DNA of 64,000 bases from an uncultured Kiritimatiellota bacterium (GTDB lineage Bacteria; Verrucomicrobiota; Kiritimatiellia; RFP12; UBA1067): positions 1 through 64,000 of the forward strand of contig CAKTYZ010000006.1 of NCBI GenBank assembly GCA_934635225.1, given 5' to 3'. A program made the translations under genes and the position numbers. Each line of letters opens with the position of its first letter. Position 1 is the first letter of the stretch. Positions 50,371-58,204 of the stretch are shown in pieces. The notes beneath the pieces were generated by a model that saw nothing but the letters and a program-made list of their open reading frames with translations, made no database searches and was not told the DNA's origin.

Positions 50371-52233
50371 TTATCCCTCTATTGAGAGACCGCAGACCTC
50401 GGGTTCGAGCAAGACCCCAAGGCGAAGACGAACGCGTTGCGCCATGAGCCGTGCCAACGCAAGGACATCCGAAGCTGTCGCATTCGTTCCGCGCACAATG
50501 ACATTCGCATGCTCAGGCCAGACAAACGCACCTCCAACGCGCAAGCCCTTGATTCCAACGGCTTCCAAAAGACGCCCGGCAAAGTCGTTGGGCGGATTCT
50601 TGAAGAAGCTGCCGTAAGTTTCCGCCGGGAACTTCTTACGCCGTGCGCGATACTTATCGGGCGTATCACCCGAACTGGAGACGTACGTCCGCTCCACAAG
50701 CCGATAATCTTGGATTTCGCCTGTAAGTGCGCTTGTTCGATAGCCAAAGCCACAGTCAGTCGCCGCAATCCAGCGTCCATCGACCTTCACCGCAGCCAAG
50801 ACCTCTGAGAAGGAATGACCGAAAGCCCCCGCATTCATCTTAATCCAACCACCGACTGTGCCAGGAATCCCGACCATCCATGGGCAAAGGCCGGGATGCG
50901 CAGCAACGAGTTCCGCGCCGATACGCCCCGCCGGCCCTGTCGTCTTCACGTATTCGACTGAGAGGTTGAGATCCGATTTCCAGGTGTTTGTGCCCGCGCC
51001 TATCCAAACCCGCCGCCTCGGCGCACGAAGATCCGCCTGAATCTGCGGCACAAGGCTAATGATGTCGCCCGCGCCCAAAAGGAGCGTCAAGTCCCCGTCC
51101 GTTCGGGAATTACGCACATGTTCCCACGCTTCCGCACAACTTTGCGCCAGAAAGACCTTCTCTTTTCGGAAAGACTCCCGACACGCGGCATACAGGTCTG
51201 CGACATCGCCGCCCTCAACAGGTTCTTCAAACGCCGCATACGTCGGGCACAGCACAACCTCGTCCACACCGGCGAAAGCCGCCGGAAAGTCTTTTAGCAA
51301 TGCTTTTGTGCGCGAATAGCGATGCGGCTGAAAGAGGACACGCAACCGTCCGCGACAGATCTGTCGCGCCATTCCTACAGCGCACTTCATTTCCGTCGGA
51401 TGATGCGCGTAATCAGTATAGACCCCTTTTGCAATCGCTTGAAAACGACGATCCGGGAGTTCGGTGACAATCTTCGGCAATGCCGCCGCAATAGCCGCAA
51501 TGGGATGACCGCGCCGACGCGCCACCTCGATTGCGGCGCGTGCGTTCTTGCGATTATGGGGCGCAAGGCGGTCGAGAATCGAGTCAAAGCACGCATCGGC
51601 AACCCCCAGCGTCTCGCATTCGATGACGTTTCCAGCCTGACGGCGCACGGCATCAAAGCACGCAATGTAGTCGCGCTGCGTCTTGAAGTGATCGGGATGA
51701 TCATATTCGCAATTCGTGACGACGAGCGTCTTCGCATGGTAGTGTACCAGCGTGCCGTCCGATTCGTCCGCCTCAACGACCAGTACGCCCGTCCCCAAAC
51801 CCGCGACGGGGAAATCGCCGGTCTCACCGCCGACTGCCCACGCAACGTCTTCACCCAATGCGCGCAGAAGCCGCGCAATCCATGTCGAAGTCGTTGTTTT
51901 CCCATGGGACCCACAGACGGCAATCGAGTCCTCTGCCGCACTCACGAGCTCCGCCAAGACCTCGCCTCGAGAGCGAATCCGACCGGACGCCGCCATCCGT
52001 TCAGAGTTGTCGCCGTGAACGGCTGGCGTGACGATGACCTCGTCAACTGACGCCACGTGCAAGGGATCGTGCCCCTCGTAAACGTGAATGCCCTGCGCCT
52101 CCAGCCACTGCGTACGCGCACCGAGATGCAGGTCGCAGCCCGAGACCTCGTATCCGCGTGCCTTCAGAAGAACGGCCAGCCCCGCCATGCCGACGCCGCC
52201 GATGCCGATAAGATGAATCTTTCGTGTGCACAT
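50371..52233 (-). CDS. murC/murB: Fused MurC-MurB, compact form (620 aa)
   Basis: Residues 1 to about 400 are UDP-MurNAc:L-alanine ligase (IHLIGIGGVGMAGLAVLL, the ATP loop GSHGKTTTSTW, VTNCEYDHPDHF, YTDYAHHPTEM). Residues about 405-620 are UDP-N-acetylenolpyruvoylglucosamine reductase (GAGTN, PWMVGIPGTVGGWIKMNAGAFG, YRTSALTG, YGSFFKNP with catalytic-type Ser, LEPEV end). Both catalytic sets are present, but about 45 residues of the MurC central domain and part of the MurB FAD domain are missing, so the protein is shorter than the two enzymes combined (about 760). Acts in cytoplasmic peptidoglycan precursor synthesis. The start at 52233 is favoured; the ATG at 52254 lies upstream of the -10. 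Confidence 0.9.
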   Translation of the reverse strand: MCTRKIHLIGIGGVGMAGLAVLLKARGYEVSGCDLHLGARTQWLEAQGIHVYEGHDPLHVASVDEVIVTPAVHGDNSERMAASGRIRSRGEVLAELVSAAEDSIAVCGSHGKTTTSTWIARLLRALGEDVAWAVGGETGDFPVAGLGTGVLVVEADESDGTLVHYHAKTLVVTNCEYDHPDHFKTQRDYIACFDAVRRQAGNVIECETLGVADACFDSILDRLAPHNRKNARAAIEVARRRGHPIAAIAAALPKIVTELPDRRFQAIAKGVYTDYAHHPTEMKCAVGMARQICRGRLRVLFQPHRYSRTKALLKDFPAAFAGVDEVVLCPTYAAFEEPVEGGDVADLYAACRESFRKEKVFLAQSCAEAWEHVRNSRTDGDLTLLLGAGDIISLVPQIQADLRAPRRRVWIGAGTNTWKSDLNLSVEYVKTTGPAGRIGAELVAAHPGLCPWMVGIPGTVGGWIKMNAGAFGHSFSEVLAAVKVDGRWIAATDCGFGYRTSALTGEIQDYRLVERTYVSSSGDTPDKYRARRKKFPAETYGSFFKNPPNDFAGRLLEAVGIKGLRVGGAFVWPEHANVIVRGTNATASDVLALARLMAQRVRLRLGVLLEPEVCGLSIEG

Positions 52234-52242
52234 TTTCCGTAT

Positions 52243-52269
52243 AGTATACCACATCGTTTTTGGTATAAT
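52243..52269. promoter_or_regulatory. Divergent, almost touching promoters of murC-murB and ddl
   Basis: Minus-strand TGGTATACT (hexamer 52243-52248) ends nine bases before the murC-murB ATG. Plus-strand TGGTATAAT (hexamer 52264-52269) ends eight bases before the ddl ATG. The two -10 boxes are only 15 bases apart, so RNA polymerases firing in the two directions compete for the same short stretch. Confidence 0.75.
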
Positions 52270-52277
52270 AGCGAGTG

Positions 52278-53195
52278 ATGAAGAAAATTGCTGTCTTGAT
52301 GGGTGGAAAGTCGAGTGAACGCGAAGTCTCGCTCGCTTCCGGCAAGAATGTAGCCGAGGCGCTTGCGTCGCTCGGCAAGTATGATGTTGTCTCGATTGAC
52401 CTCAAGGAGGAAAGCCTGGACCCGCTCCCGACCGATGTCGAAGCCGTCTACATCGCGCTCCACGGCGGCTGGGGCGAGAACGGCGGCGTACAAGCCGCCC
52501 TCAACGCGCGAAGCCTTCCCTACACGGGTCCCGGCGTTCAGGCCTCGCAAATTGCGATGGACAAGGTCAAGACCAAGGAAATCCTGCGACAGAAGGATGT
52601 CCCGACGGCTGCATGGGGACTGGCGCACGCAGACGCAATCGCCTCGCCTCTACCGCTTCCTGTCGTCGTCAAGCCGCCCTGCGACGGCTCGTCCGTCGGC
52701 ATCTCGAAGGTCGTCAGGCCCGAAGAGTGGGCTCCCGCTCTCGCATCCGCCTTCGCGGCGATGCGGAGTCCTTCGCCCGATGCGGTCGCCCTTGTGGAGA
52801 CATTCGTCCCGGGGCGCGAATTCACCGTCGGGGTCATCGACGGACAACCCCTGCCCGCCATCGAGATTGTCGCAAAAGGCGGGTGGTATGGCTACGACGA
52901 GAAATACAACTCAAACGAGACACGCTACCCGTTCCTCTGCGATACGGCGGGCGAAGAGGGCCTTGAGCGGGAATTGCAACGCCTCGCACTGGATGCCTAC
53001 AAGGCCATCGGCTGCCGTGGCGTGACGCGCATCGACTTCCGCGTCTCGCCGAACGGCGCCTGCTCGGTTCTTGAGCTCAACACCTCGCCGGGATTCACCT
53101 CCCACTCGCTCGTCCCGAAAGCCGGCATGAAGACGGGCCTCTCGTTCGCCGGCGTCTGTGACCGCATCCTCTCCTGCGCGGACTTTGACCGATGA
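52278..53195 (+). CDS. ddl: D-alanine--D-alanine ligase (305 aa)
   Basis: Starts MKKIAVLMGGKSSEREVSLASG and contains the ATP-grasp elements VVVKPPCDGSSVGISKV, EFTVGVIDGQPLPAIEI and RIDFRVSPNGACSVLELNTSPGFTSHSLVPKAG. Makes D-Ala-D-Ala for peptidoglycan precursors. An ATG at 52278 directly follows a GTG at 52275 in frame. The ATG is preferred; either start is near-leaderless. It overlaps ftsQ as ATGA. Confidence 0.97.
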   Translation: MKKIAVLMGGKSSEREVSLASGKNVAEALASLGKYDVVSIDLKEESLDPLPTDVEAVYIALHGGWGENGGVQAALNARSLPYTGPGVQASQIAMDKVKTKEILRQKDVPTAAWGLAHADAIASPLPLPVVVKPPCDGSSVGISKVVRPEEWAPALASAFAAMRSPSPDAVALVETFVPGREFTVGVIDGQPLPAIEIVAKGGWYGYDEKYNSNETRYPFLCDTAGEEGLERELQRLALDAYKAIGCRGVTRIDFRVSPNGACSVLELNTSPGFTSHSLVPKAGMKTGLSFAGVCDRILSCADFDR

Positions 53196-54010
53196 AAGAG
53201 AACAAGATCGCACACCGCTCTCGCGGTAGCCTTTGGGTGACGCTTGGCCTCGTCGCGGCAACCGTCATTCTCGTCGGGCTGGCCATCGGCTATGAAAAGC
53301 TGCGTTCGCTCTATCTGGAACAGTGCGTCATCACCGACAAGGCCGAGCAGGTTTCGGTCGTCTCGGGGAAAATGGTCAAGCCCGACTATCTCGCGGAGCT
53401 CTTCGGGCTGAGCAACGGCGCGAACGTCGCCTGCATCGACTTCGTGGCCAGACGCGACGACATTCTCCGCCGCATTCCGACGCTTCGTTCGCTCACCGTC
53501 ACCTGCCGTCCGCCGAACCACGTGTACATCCGCGCCGAAGAGCGCACGCCCGTCGCGCGCCTGAACATCTGTGGCCACCGCACCGTCTCGGGCCGCGTCA
53601 CGGATGCCGAGGGAATGGTGTTTTCCCGCATACCGGGCACGCGACTGTTGCCGACAATCCGTGAAACGCGCGCACCGGGGACCGCGCCAGGCCAATATCT
53701 CAAAGGACGGATGCGCGCCGCGCTTGAACTCGTCATGGCCTGTCGTGACAGCGCCTTCTCCGACCTTGGGATTCTCGAGGTCGACACCTCAAAGACCGAT
53801 TTTCTCGTTGCGACGCTCGGCGACTATTCGCGTGTGAAAATCTGCTGGGAAGACATGGACGAGGCAACGCCCGCCGCGCGCGCCGCGCTGGAGGCCCGTC
53901 TTGACATGCTCCTGAAAGTCATTCGGAGCCGATGCGAAGGGCTCAAGGCCGTCATCTGGAACGCGACCCTGCCGGACTACATCTTCGCCGATACGCAGGA
54001 AAAGTTCTAA
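53192..54010 (+). CDS. ftsQ: Cell division protein FtsQ/DivIB (272 aa)
   Basis: A short cytoplasmic region is followed by one membrane helix (LWVTLGLVAATVILVGLAIGYEKL), a POTRA-like domain (DDILRRIPTLRSLTVTCRPPNHVYIRAEERTPVAR) and a beta domain (TDFLVATLGDYSRVKI). It forms the FtsQ-L-B complex that links division proteins in the inner membrane. It follows ddl, as in the usual dcw order. ftsA and ftsZ, the next usual genes, are missing. It converges on the kinase gene. Confidence 0.9.
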   Translation: MKENKIAHRSRGSLWVTLGLVAATVILVGLAIGYEKLRSLYLEQCVITDKAEQVSVVSGKMVKPDYLAELFGLSNGANVACIDFVARRDDILRRIPTLRSLTVTCRPPNHVYIRAEERTPVARLNICGHRTVSGRVTDAEGMVFSRIPGTRLLPTIRETRAPGTAPGQYLKGRMRAALELVMACRDSAFSDLGILEVDTSKTDFLVATLGDYSRVKICWEDMDEATPAARAALEARLDMLLKVIRSRCEGLKAVIWNATLPDYIFADTQEKF

Positions 54011-54027
54011 AGAGCCTGACGCGCGGC

Positions 54028-54954
54028 TCAGTATTCGAGCTGGCTGCCGCCAATTGTCTCGCGGATGATCGAATCACCCGGCACATACGCGGACGAAGTC
54101 GGTTCGACAGCCGCCAGAAGGCGAATCATGTTCATGATCTCGGGGCGCTCGCCCAGTTCCAGCCGCGCCCGTTCGAGCAGACCGCCTACATACGGCTTCA
54201 GAACCGCCAGTTCGTAGACGAGGTAAGAGTCGAACGTCAAGTCGGCGTTTCCGCAGAACGGCTGGATCCACTTCGCCTCGCCCGCCCGCACCTTCGGCCA
54301 AAGCTTCACCGTCACGGCGGGGCTCATCTTGCGGAACTGGTTGTCACGCACAAGTCGCCGCAGGAAACGCGCCTCGCAAGGCTTGGGCGTGATGCCGCCG
54401 AAGACGTCGAGACTCGGACGAGGCTCCACAAGGACGCGATACTTTGCCGAATCAGAGATGCCTTCCGTCAGGCGCGGATTGAGTGCGTGAATGCCTTCAA
54501 GGACGACAAAGCCCCCCCTCGACAAGGAAATCGTGTCCGCCGTATGGATTGGGACATGGTTCTGGAAGTCGAATTTGCGCACATGGATCGTCTCGCCGCG
54601 CAACAGCGCATTCACATCGGCCGCCAACGCGGGGATATCCACGCACTCGACATGCTCGTAATCCAGCTCGCCATTCTCATCGCGCGGATTCAGGGCGTCT
54701 CCGACAAAGTAATCGTCCGTCGAGAGATGGTAGGCCGCGCGACCGTTCACGCGAATCTGCGTGCAGAGACGCGTCGCCGTCGTCGTTTTGCCGGCGGCGG
54801 AACCGCCAGCGACGAGGACGAGCCGAATGCCAGGACGTCCGCACACGATGTCCGCAATCTTCGAGAGGGCTTTCACCTGCTTCGCCTCAGCAACGCGGAT
54901 CAGCTCGGCGATCGAGCCGTCCGCGATGCTTTCGTTAAGTTCGACAACCGTCAT
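54028..54954 (-). CDS. Uridine kinase-like P-loop kinase (308 aa)
   Basis: The Walker A motif GGSAAGKT (residues 50-57) is followed by LSTDDYFVG and FVVLEGIHALNP, the nucleoside-kinase/phosphoribulokinase fold found in long uridine-kinase-like proteins. A roughly 45-residue N-terminal helical extension and a C-terminal tail distinguish it from short uridine kinases. Substrate not shown. Its ATG overlaps the nadK stop as ATGA, so it is co-translated with nadK. Confidence 0.72.
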   Translation of the reverse strand: MTVVELNESIADGSIAELIRVAEAKQVKALSKIADIVCGRPGIRLVLVAGGSAAGKTTTATRLCTQIRVNGRAAYHLSTDDYFVGDALNPRDENGELDYEHVECVDIPALAADVNALLRGETIHVRKFDFQNHVPIHTADTISLSRGGFVVLEGIHALNPRLTEGISDSAKYRVLVEPRPSLDVFGGITPKPCEARFLRRLVRDNQFRKMSPAVTVKLWPKVRAGEAKWIQPFCGNADLTFDSYLVYELAVLKPYVGGLLERARLELGERPEIMNMIRLLAAVEPTSSAYVPGDSIIRETIGGSQLEY

Positions 54955-55733
54955 GACACGTAGCTCCCTGACCAGCCGAGCTTGCGCGCCAGGACATCGT
55001 AGGGGTCATACCCTTCGAGTTCGACCAGCTTCGCCGACGCGGCGCTTTTCGAAATCGTCACGCTTTCGCTCGCGCTGAGAACGCCCATGTTCGCACCGTC
55101 CGCATAGACGCCGACGCGGAGCGAATTCCCCGGCGTACGTGGGCGCACCGTGACCTTGAACGTGACCGTGTCGCGCACGACCAGCGGACGCACGCCCAGC
55201 GCGTGGGGATTCAGGGGCGTGACGACGACACTGGCCGAATCGGGCATCAGGACGGGCCCGCCCGCCGCAAGCGAGTAGGCCGTCGAACCAGTCGGTGTCG
55301 CAAAGATGAGACCGTCCGCCATGTAATGCGTGACAAGCTTGCCGTCCGCCTCAAGGTCCAGAAGCGCCGAATGCCCGCTCATCTCGCGAGTCAGCACGAT
55401 GTCATTGAGCGCCGCGTGCCCCCCGAGTTGCAGCATGCATCGCTCAGACACGCGGTATCGCCCCTCGGCCAGCGCCTCAAGCGCCGCGCCAAAGTCCGAC
55501 TCGGCGACGCTCGAAAGGTAGCCCAGCCCGCCAAGCTTGAACCCGAGGACAGGGATGCCGGGAAACTCATGCACCGCACGCAAAAGCGTACCGTCGCCAC
55601 CAAGGGCCACGACCGCATCCGCGTCGCCGCCAGACGTCTCGACAATGCCAAGTCGCGCCGCCACCGCCGAAAGGCGCATCTTCTGCGACACGGCGGCGGA
55701 TTTCTCCGCATTGACATGAAAATGTAGCTTCAT
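54951..55733 (-). CDS. nadK: NAD kinase (260 aa)
   Basis: The GGDGT motif (residues 45-49) supplies the catalytic Asp. NDIVL, DGLIFATPTGSTAYSLAAGGPVL and the C-terminal TPLNPHALGVRPLV region match NadK. Phosphorylates NAD to NADP in the cytoplasm. The start at 55733 (MKLHFHVN) is chosen; the longer in-frame ORF upstream crosses the -10 box. The promoter's TATAAT ends 31 bases before the ATG. Confidence 0.93.
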   Translation of the reverse strand: MKLHFHVNAEKSAAVSQKMRLSAVAARLGIVETSGGDADAVVALGGDGTLLRAVHEFPGIPVLGFKLGGLGYLSSVAESDFGAALEALAEGRYRVSERCMLQLGGHAALNDIVLTREMSGHSALLDLEADGKLVTHYMADGLIFATPTGSTAYSLAAGGPVLMPDSASVVVTPLNPHALGVRPLVVRDTVTFKVTVRPRTPGNSLRVGVYADGANMGVLSASESVTISKSAASAKLVELEGYDPYDVLARKLGWSGSYVS

Positions 55734-55764
55734 CTCTAATCTCTGCTCAGGTCCTGAATGCGGT

Positions 55765-55773
55765 ATTATAGCA
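55765..55773 (-). promoter_or_regulatory. Extended -10 promoter of nadK
   Basis: Minus-strand TGCTATAAT (hexamer 55765-55770) gives a leader of about 24 bases. The region 55774-55945 contains no other supportable feature. Confidence 0.6.
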
Positions 55774-55945
55774 TATTTGATGCCGACAGAGCCCCTCTCT
55801 TCGAGACCAAGGGCGCAGCACCGCGGACATATGGCAATATCCAAAACGGCTTAGGCCAGGATGAGAGGTCCGCAAAGTAGTCAGGTTCTCTCTATCCGAA
55901 ACTCCCTCGGACAAGAGTCCCGCATCCGCGTTGCCAAGGCCAATC

Positions 55946-56971
55946 TCAGAGTGCGACCTGCAAGCGCATGGTCTTGCGGCAGACGCTTTTCAAGAGATCC
56001 TTCACCGCCGCACGCATCTGGCGCTTCGCCGTGCCCATCGGCGCCTTGATCGTACAGCCGGCCGCCTTCCGATGCCCGCCGCCGCCAAACTTTGCAGCAA
56101 GGACCGTCGCGTCCCAGTCTCCGCGCGTGCGAATTGAGCAGCGCGTCTCCCTCGTGCGATCTGGTATCTGATAGAAGAAGAGCGCAATCTCATTTTTCGC
56201 CACCATACGAGGTATCTCGATGACATCCTCGACATCCGCCTTGTTTCCGCGAACCGCCCGGAAGTCATCACGCGAGAGGGAGACTTCCGCAACCTTTCGG
56301 TTCTTCCAGACATGCAGGGAACGCCACGCCAATCTCTTAAGCTCAATCGACTTTCGAGAGAAGCTGCCGAAGAGAATGTCATTGATGAGTGCCGTGCGCA
56401 CGCCGTACTTCAGGAGGTCACCGGCCGCACGCAACGTGCGCGGACGCGTCGAGTCATAGGCGAAACGGCCCGTATCCGTCACCAACGCAACCCAAAGGGC
56501 CTCGGCGATCGCCTGATCGAGCTTCCACTCGTTCCATTTCGCGAACCGCCAGACCAGCTCGCCCGCAGACGATGCCATCGGATCGACAATCTGCACCGTG
56601 CCGAACGCGCCGTCGTTCGTCACGTGATGGTCAATGCAAAGGACCGGCAACTTTTCCGCCACGGCCTTCACCTCGGGCGGCATCCGCGTGAAAGAACTGT
56701 TGTCGAGCGCAATAAGCAGGTCAAACTTCTTCACCTTGCGCAATCGACGCAACGGCAAGAGGTCTTCAACCCCTTCCAAGAATCCCGGCTTGCCAAGGGC
56801 GTTCAAATCCGCCGTCGCGAAAGCCTCGTGCCCAGCGTTCTTCAACAGCCGCGCAAGGGCAATCATCGAACCCAAAGAATCCCCGTCCGGACTCAAATGT
56901 CCCGAAATGAGGATTCGCTTCGACGCGGCAATCAATTCAGTTGCCGCCGCATAGTTCTCTCTTTTTTCCAT
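55946..56971 (-). CDS. nrnA: Bifunctional nanoRNase/pAp phosphatase, DHH family (341 aa)
   Basis: The DHH domain has HLSPDGDSLGS (residues 25-35) and CIDHHVTND. The DHHA1 domain ends with FGGGGHRKAAGC. The arrangement and length match NrnA-type enzymes, which degrade nanoRNA and dephosphorylate pAp in the cytoplasm. The start at 56971 (MEKRENYAAATELI) is used; a TGGTATAAT hexamer ends 12 bases upstream. It is divergent from dinB. Confidence 0.88.
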   Translation of the reverse strand: MEKRENYAAATELIAASKRILISGHLSPDGDSLGSMIALARLLKNAGHEAFATADLNALGKPGFLEGVEDLLPLRRLRKVKKFDLLIALDNSSFTRMPPEVKAVAEKLPVLCIDHHVTNDGAFGTVQIVDPMASSAGELVWRFAKWNEWKLDQAIAEALWVALVTDTGRFAYDSTRPRTLRAAGDLLKYGVRTALINDILFGSFSRKSIELKRLAWRSLHVWKNRKVAEVSLSRDDFRAVRGNKADVEDVIEIPRMVAKNEIALFFYQIPDRTRETRCSIRTRGDWDATVLAAKFGGGGHRKAAGCTIKAPMGTAKRQMRAAVKDLLKSVCRKTMRLQVAL

Positions 56972-56983
56972 GAATTGGAAGAG

Positions 56984-57025
56984 ATTATACCATATTCCCC
57001 GCGACAACGCACAATGTGCTATAAT
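56984..57025. promoter_or_regulatory. Divergent promoters of nrnA (-) and dinB (+)
   Basis: Minus-strand TGGTATAAT (hexamer 56984-56989) and plus-strand TGCTATAAT (hexamer 57020-57025) face outward. The plus-strand hexamer ends only six bases before the dinB ATG, the shortest distance in the window. Confidence 0.75.
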
Positions 57026-57031
57026 GCACGC

Positions 57032-58177
57032 ATGGCGACGATTCTCCATGTCGATATGGACGCCTTCTTCGCGGCTGTCGAACTTCTGCACCATCCCGAA
57101 TGGCGCGGCAAGCCGCTTGTCATCGGCGCAGGACCCCACGAGCGCGGTGTCGTCTCGACCTGCTCCTACGAGGCCCGTGCCTTCGGCATCCGCTCCGCGA
57201 TGCCATCTCGCACAGCCTACGAGAAATGTCCGCAAGCCATCTTCACATCCCCGAACATGAAGCTCTATCGAGAGGTTTCATCAAGAATCTTCGATATCTT
57301 CACGCACTACTCGCCGTTTGTGGAGTCCGTCAGCATTGATGAGGCGTTTCTCGACATCACAGGCACGCTCCACCTCTACGACGGCAAAGCGCACCGGCTC
57401 GGCGAAGCCCTGCGACGCGAAGTCCACGAGACATGCGGGGTGACCTGCTCCGTCGGCATCGCCCCCAACCGTCTGCTGGCGAAGATCGGATCCGAACAAA
57501 GCAAACCGAACGGACTCACGATACTGCCGACGGACCCATCGGAACTCGCGGATTTTCTGGCACCCAAACCCATTGGCATTCTCTGGGGTATCGGGAAGAA
57601 GACAATTGAAGCGTTGAGGCCCTACGGAATCACAAGATGTGGCGACCTTCAGAAGATGAAACCCAACGCTCTGGTCTCGAAAAACCTCATCGACCTCGCA
57701 TTTGGGCGTTCGGAAGAGTTCGTCTATTGGGAAGACCGCGAAGAGAAGTCCGTCTCGCGCGAATACACGTTTGACACGGACGAGCCTCGTCGCACCGTCG
57801 TCCGGGACAGGCTTCTCGAACTCGTCGAGGAAGTCGGTTACCGATTCCGCCGCAGCACCCGCTGGGCGACAACCGCACGGCTCAAGGTCCGAAGTGCCGC
57901 ATTCGAGACGCACGGGCGGCAAATGCCATTCCAGTACCCCGTCAGAGACGACGTCTCCTTCCGCGAAGCCGCCTGTGCCCTCTTTGACGCGGAATGGCCG
58001 CAAGGCACAGCTCCGTTCGGTGCCGTCCGGCTCATCGGCTTCGGCGTCACGAACTTCCGATCCACCCCAGGAGACGGACAGCTTACGCTGTTCAAGGAGA
58101 CCGAAGACGCGACGCGGGAGAAGCGTGAACGCCTCTCCCGTGCATTGGACAACCTCCGTGATCGCGGTCTCTACTGA
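57032..58177 (+). CDS. dinB: DNA polymerase IV, Y-family (381 aa)
   Basis: Starts MATILHVDMDAFFAAVELLHHPEWRGKPLVIG, the canonical DinB opening with catalytic Asp residues. It also contains VSTCSYEARAFGI, SVSIDEAFLDITGT, CSVGIAPNRLLAKIGSEQSKPNG and IGKKTIEALRPYGI with helix-hairpin-helix. Low-fidelity translesion DNA synthesis in the cytoplasm. The ATG at 57032 with a TATAAT ending six bases upstream means an essentially leaderless mRNA. No LexA-like box was recognised between the promoters. Confidence 0.95.
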   Translation: MATILHVDMDAFFAAVELLHHPEWRGKPLVIGAGPHERGVVSTCSYEARAFGIRSAMPSRTAYEKCPQAIFTSPNMKLYREVSSRIFDIFTHYSPFVESVSIDEAFLDITGTLHLYDGKAHRLGEALRREVHETCGVTCSVGIAPNRLLAKIGSEQSKPNGLTILPTDPSELADFLAPKPIGILWGIGKKTIEALRPYGITRCGDLQKMKPNALVSKNLIDLAFGRSEEFVYWEDREEKSVSREYTFDTDEPRRTVVRDRLLELVEEVGYRFRRSTRWATTARLKVRSAAFETHGRQMPFQYPVRDDVSFREAACALFDAEWPQGTAPFGAVRLIGFGVTNFRSTPGDGQLTLFKETEDATREKRERLSRALDNLRDRGLY

Positions 58178-58204
58178 ATCTTGGCGGCCTTCTCGACCGC
58201 ACAA

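Noticed and set aside
52234..52254. ATG at 52254 as start of murC-murB
   Set aside because: It lies upstream of the -10 hexamer on the minus strand, and the ligase family starts at the IHLIGIGG segment just after 52233.
56312..57031. Long upstream extension of the dinB frame
   Set aside because: It runs antisense through nrnA. The DinB N-terminus and the -10 box fix the start at 57032.
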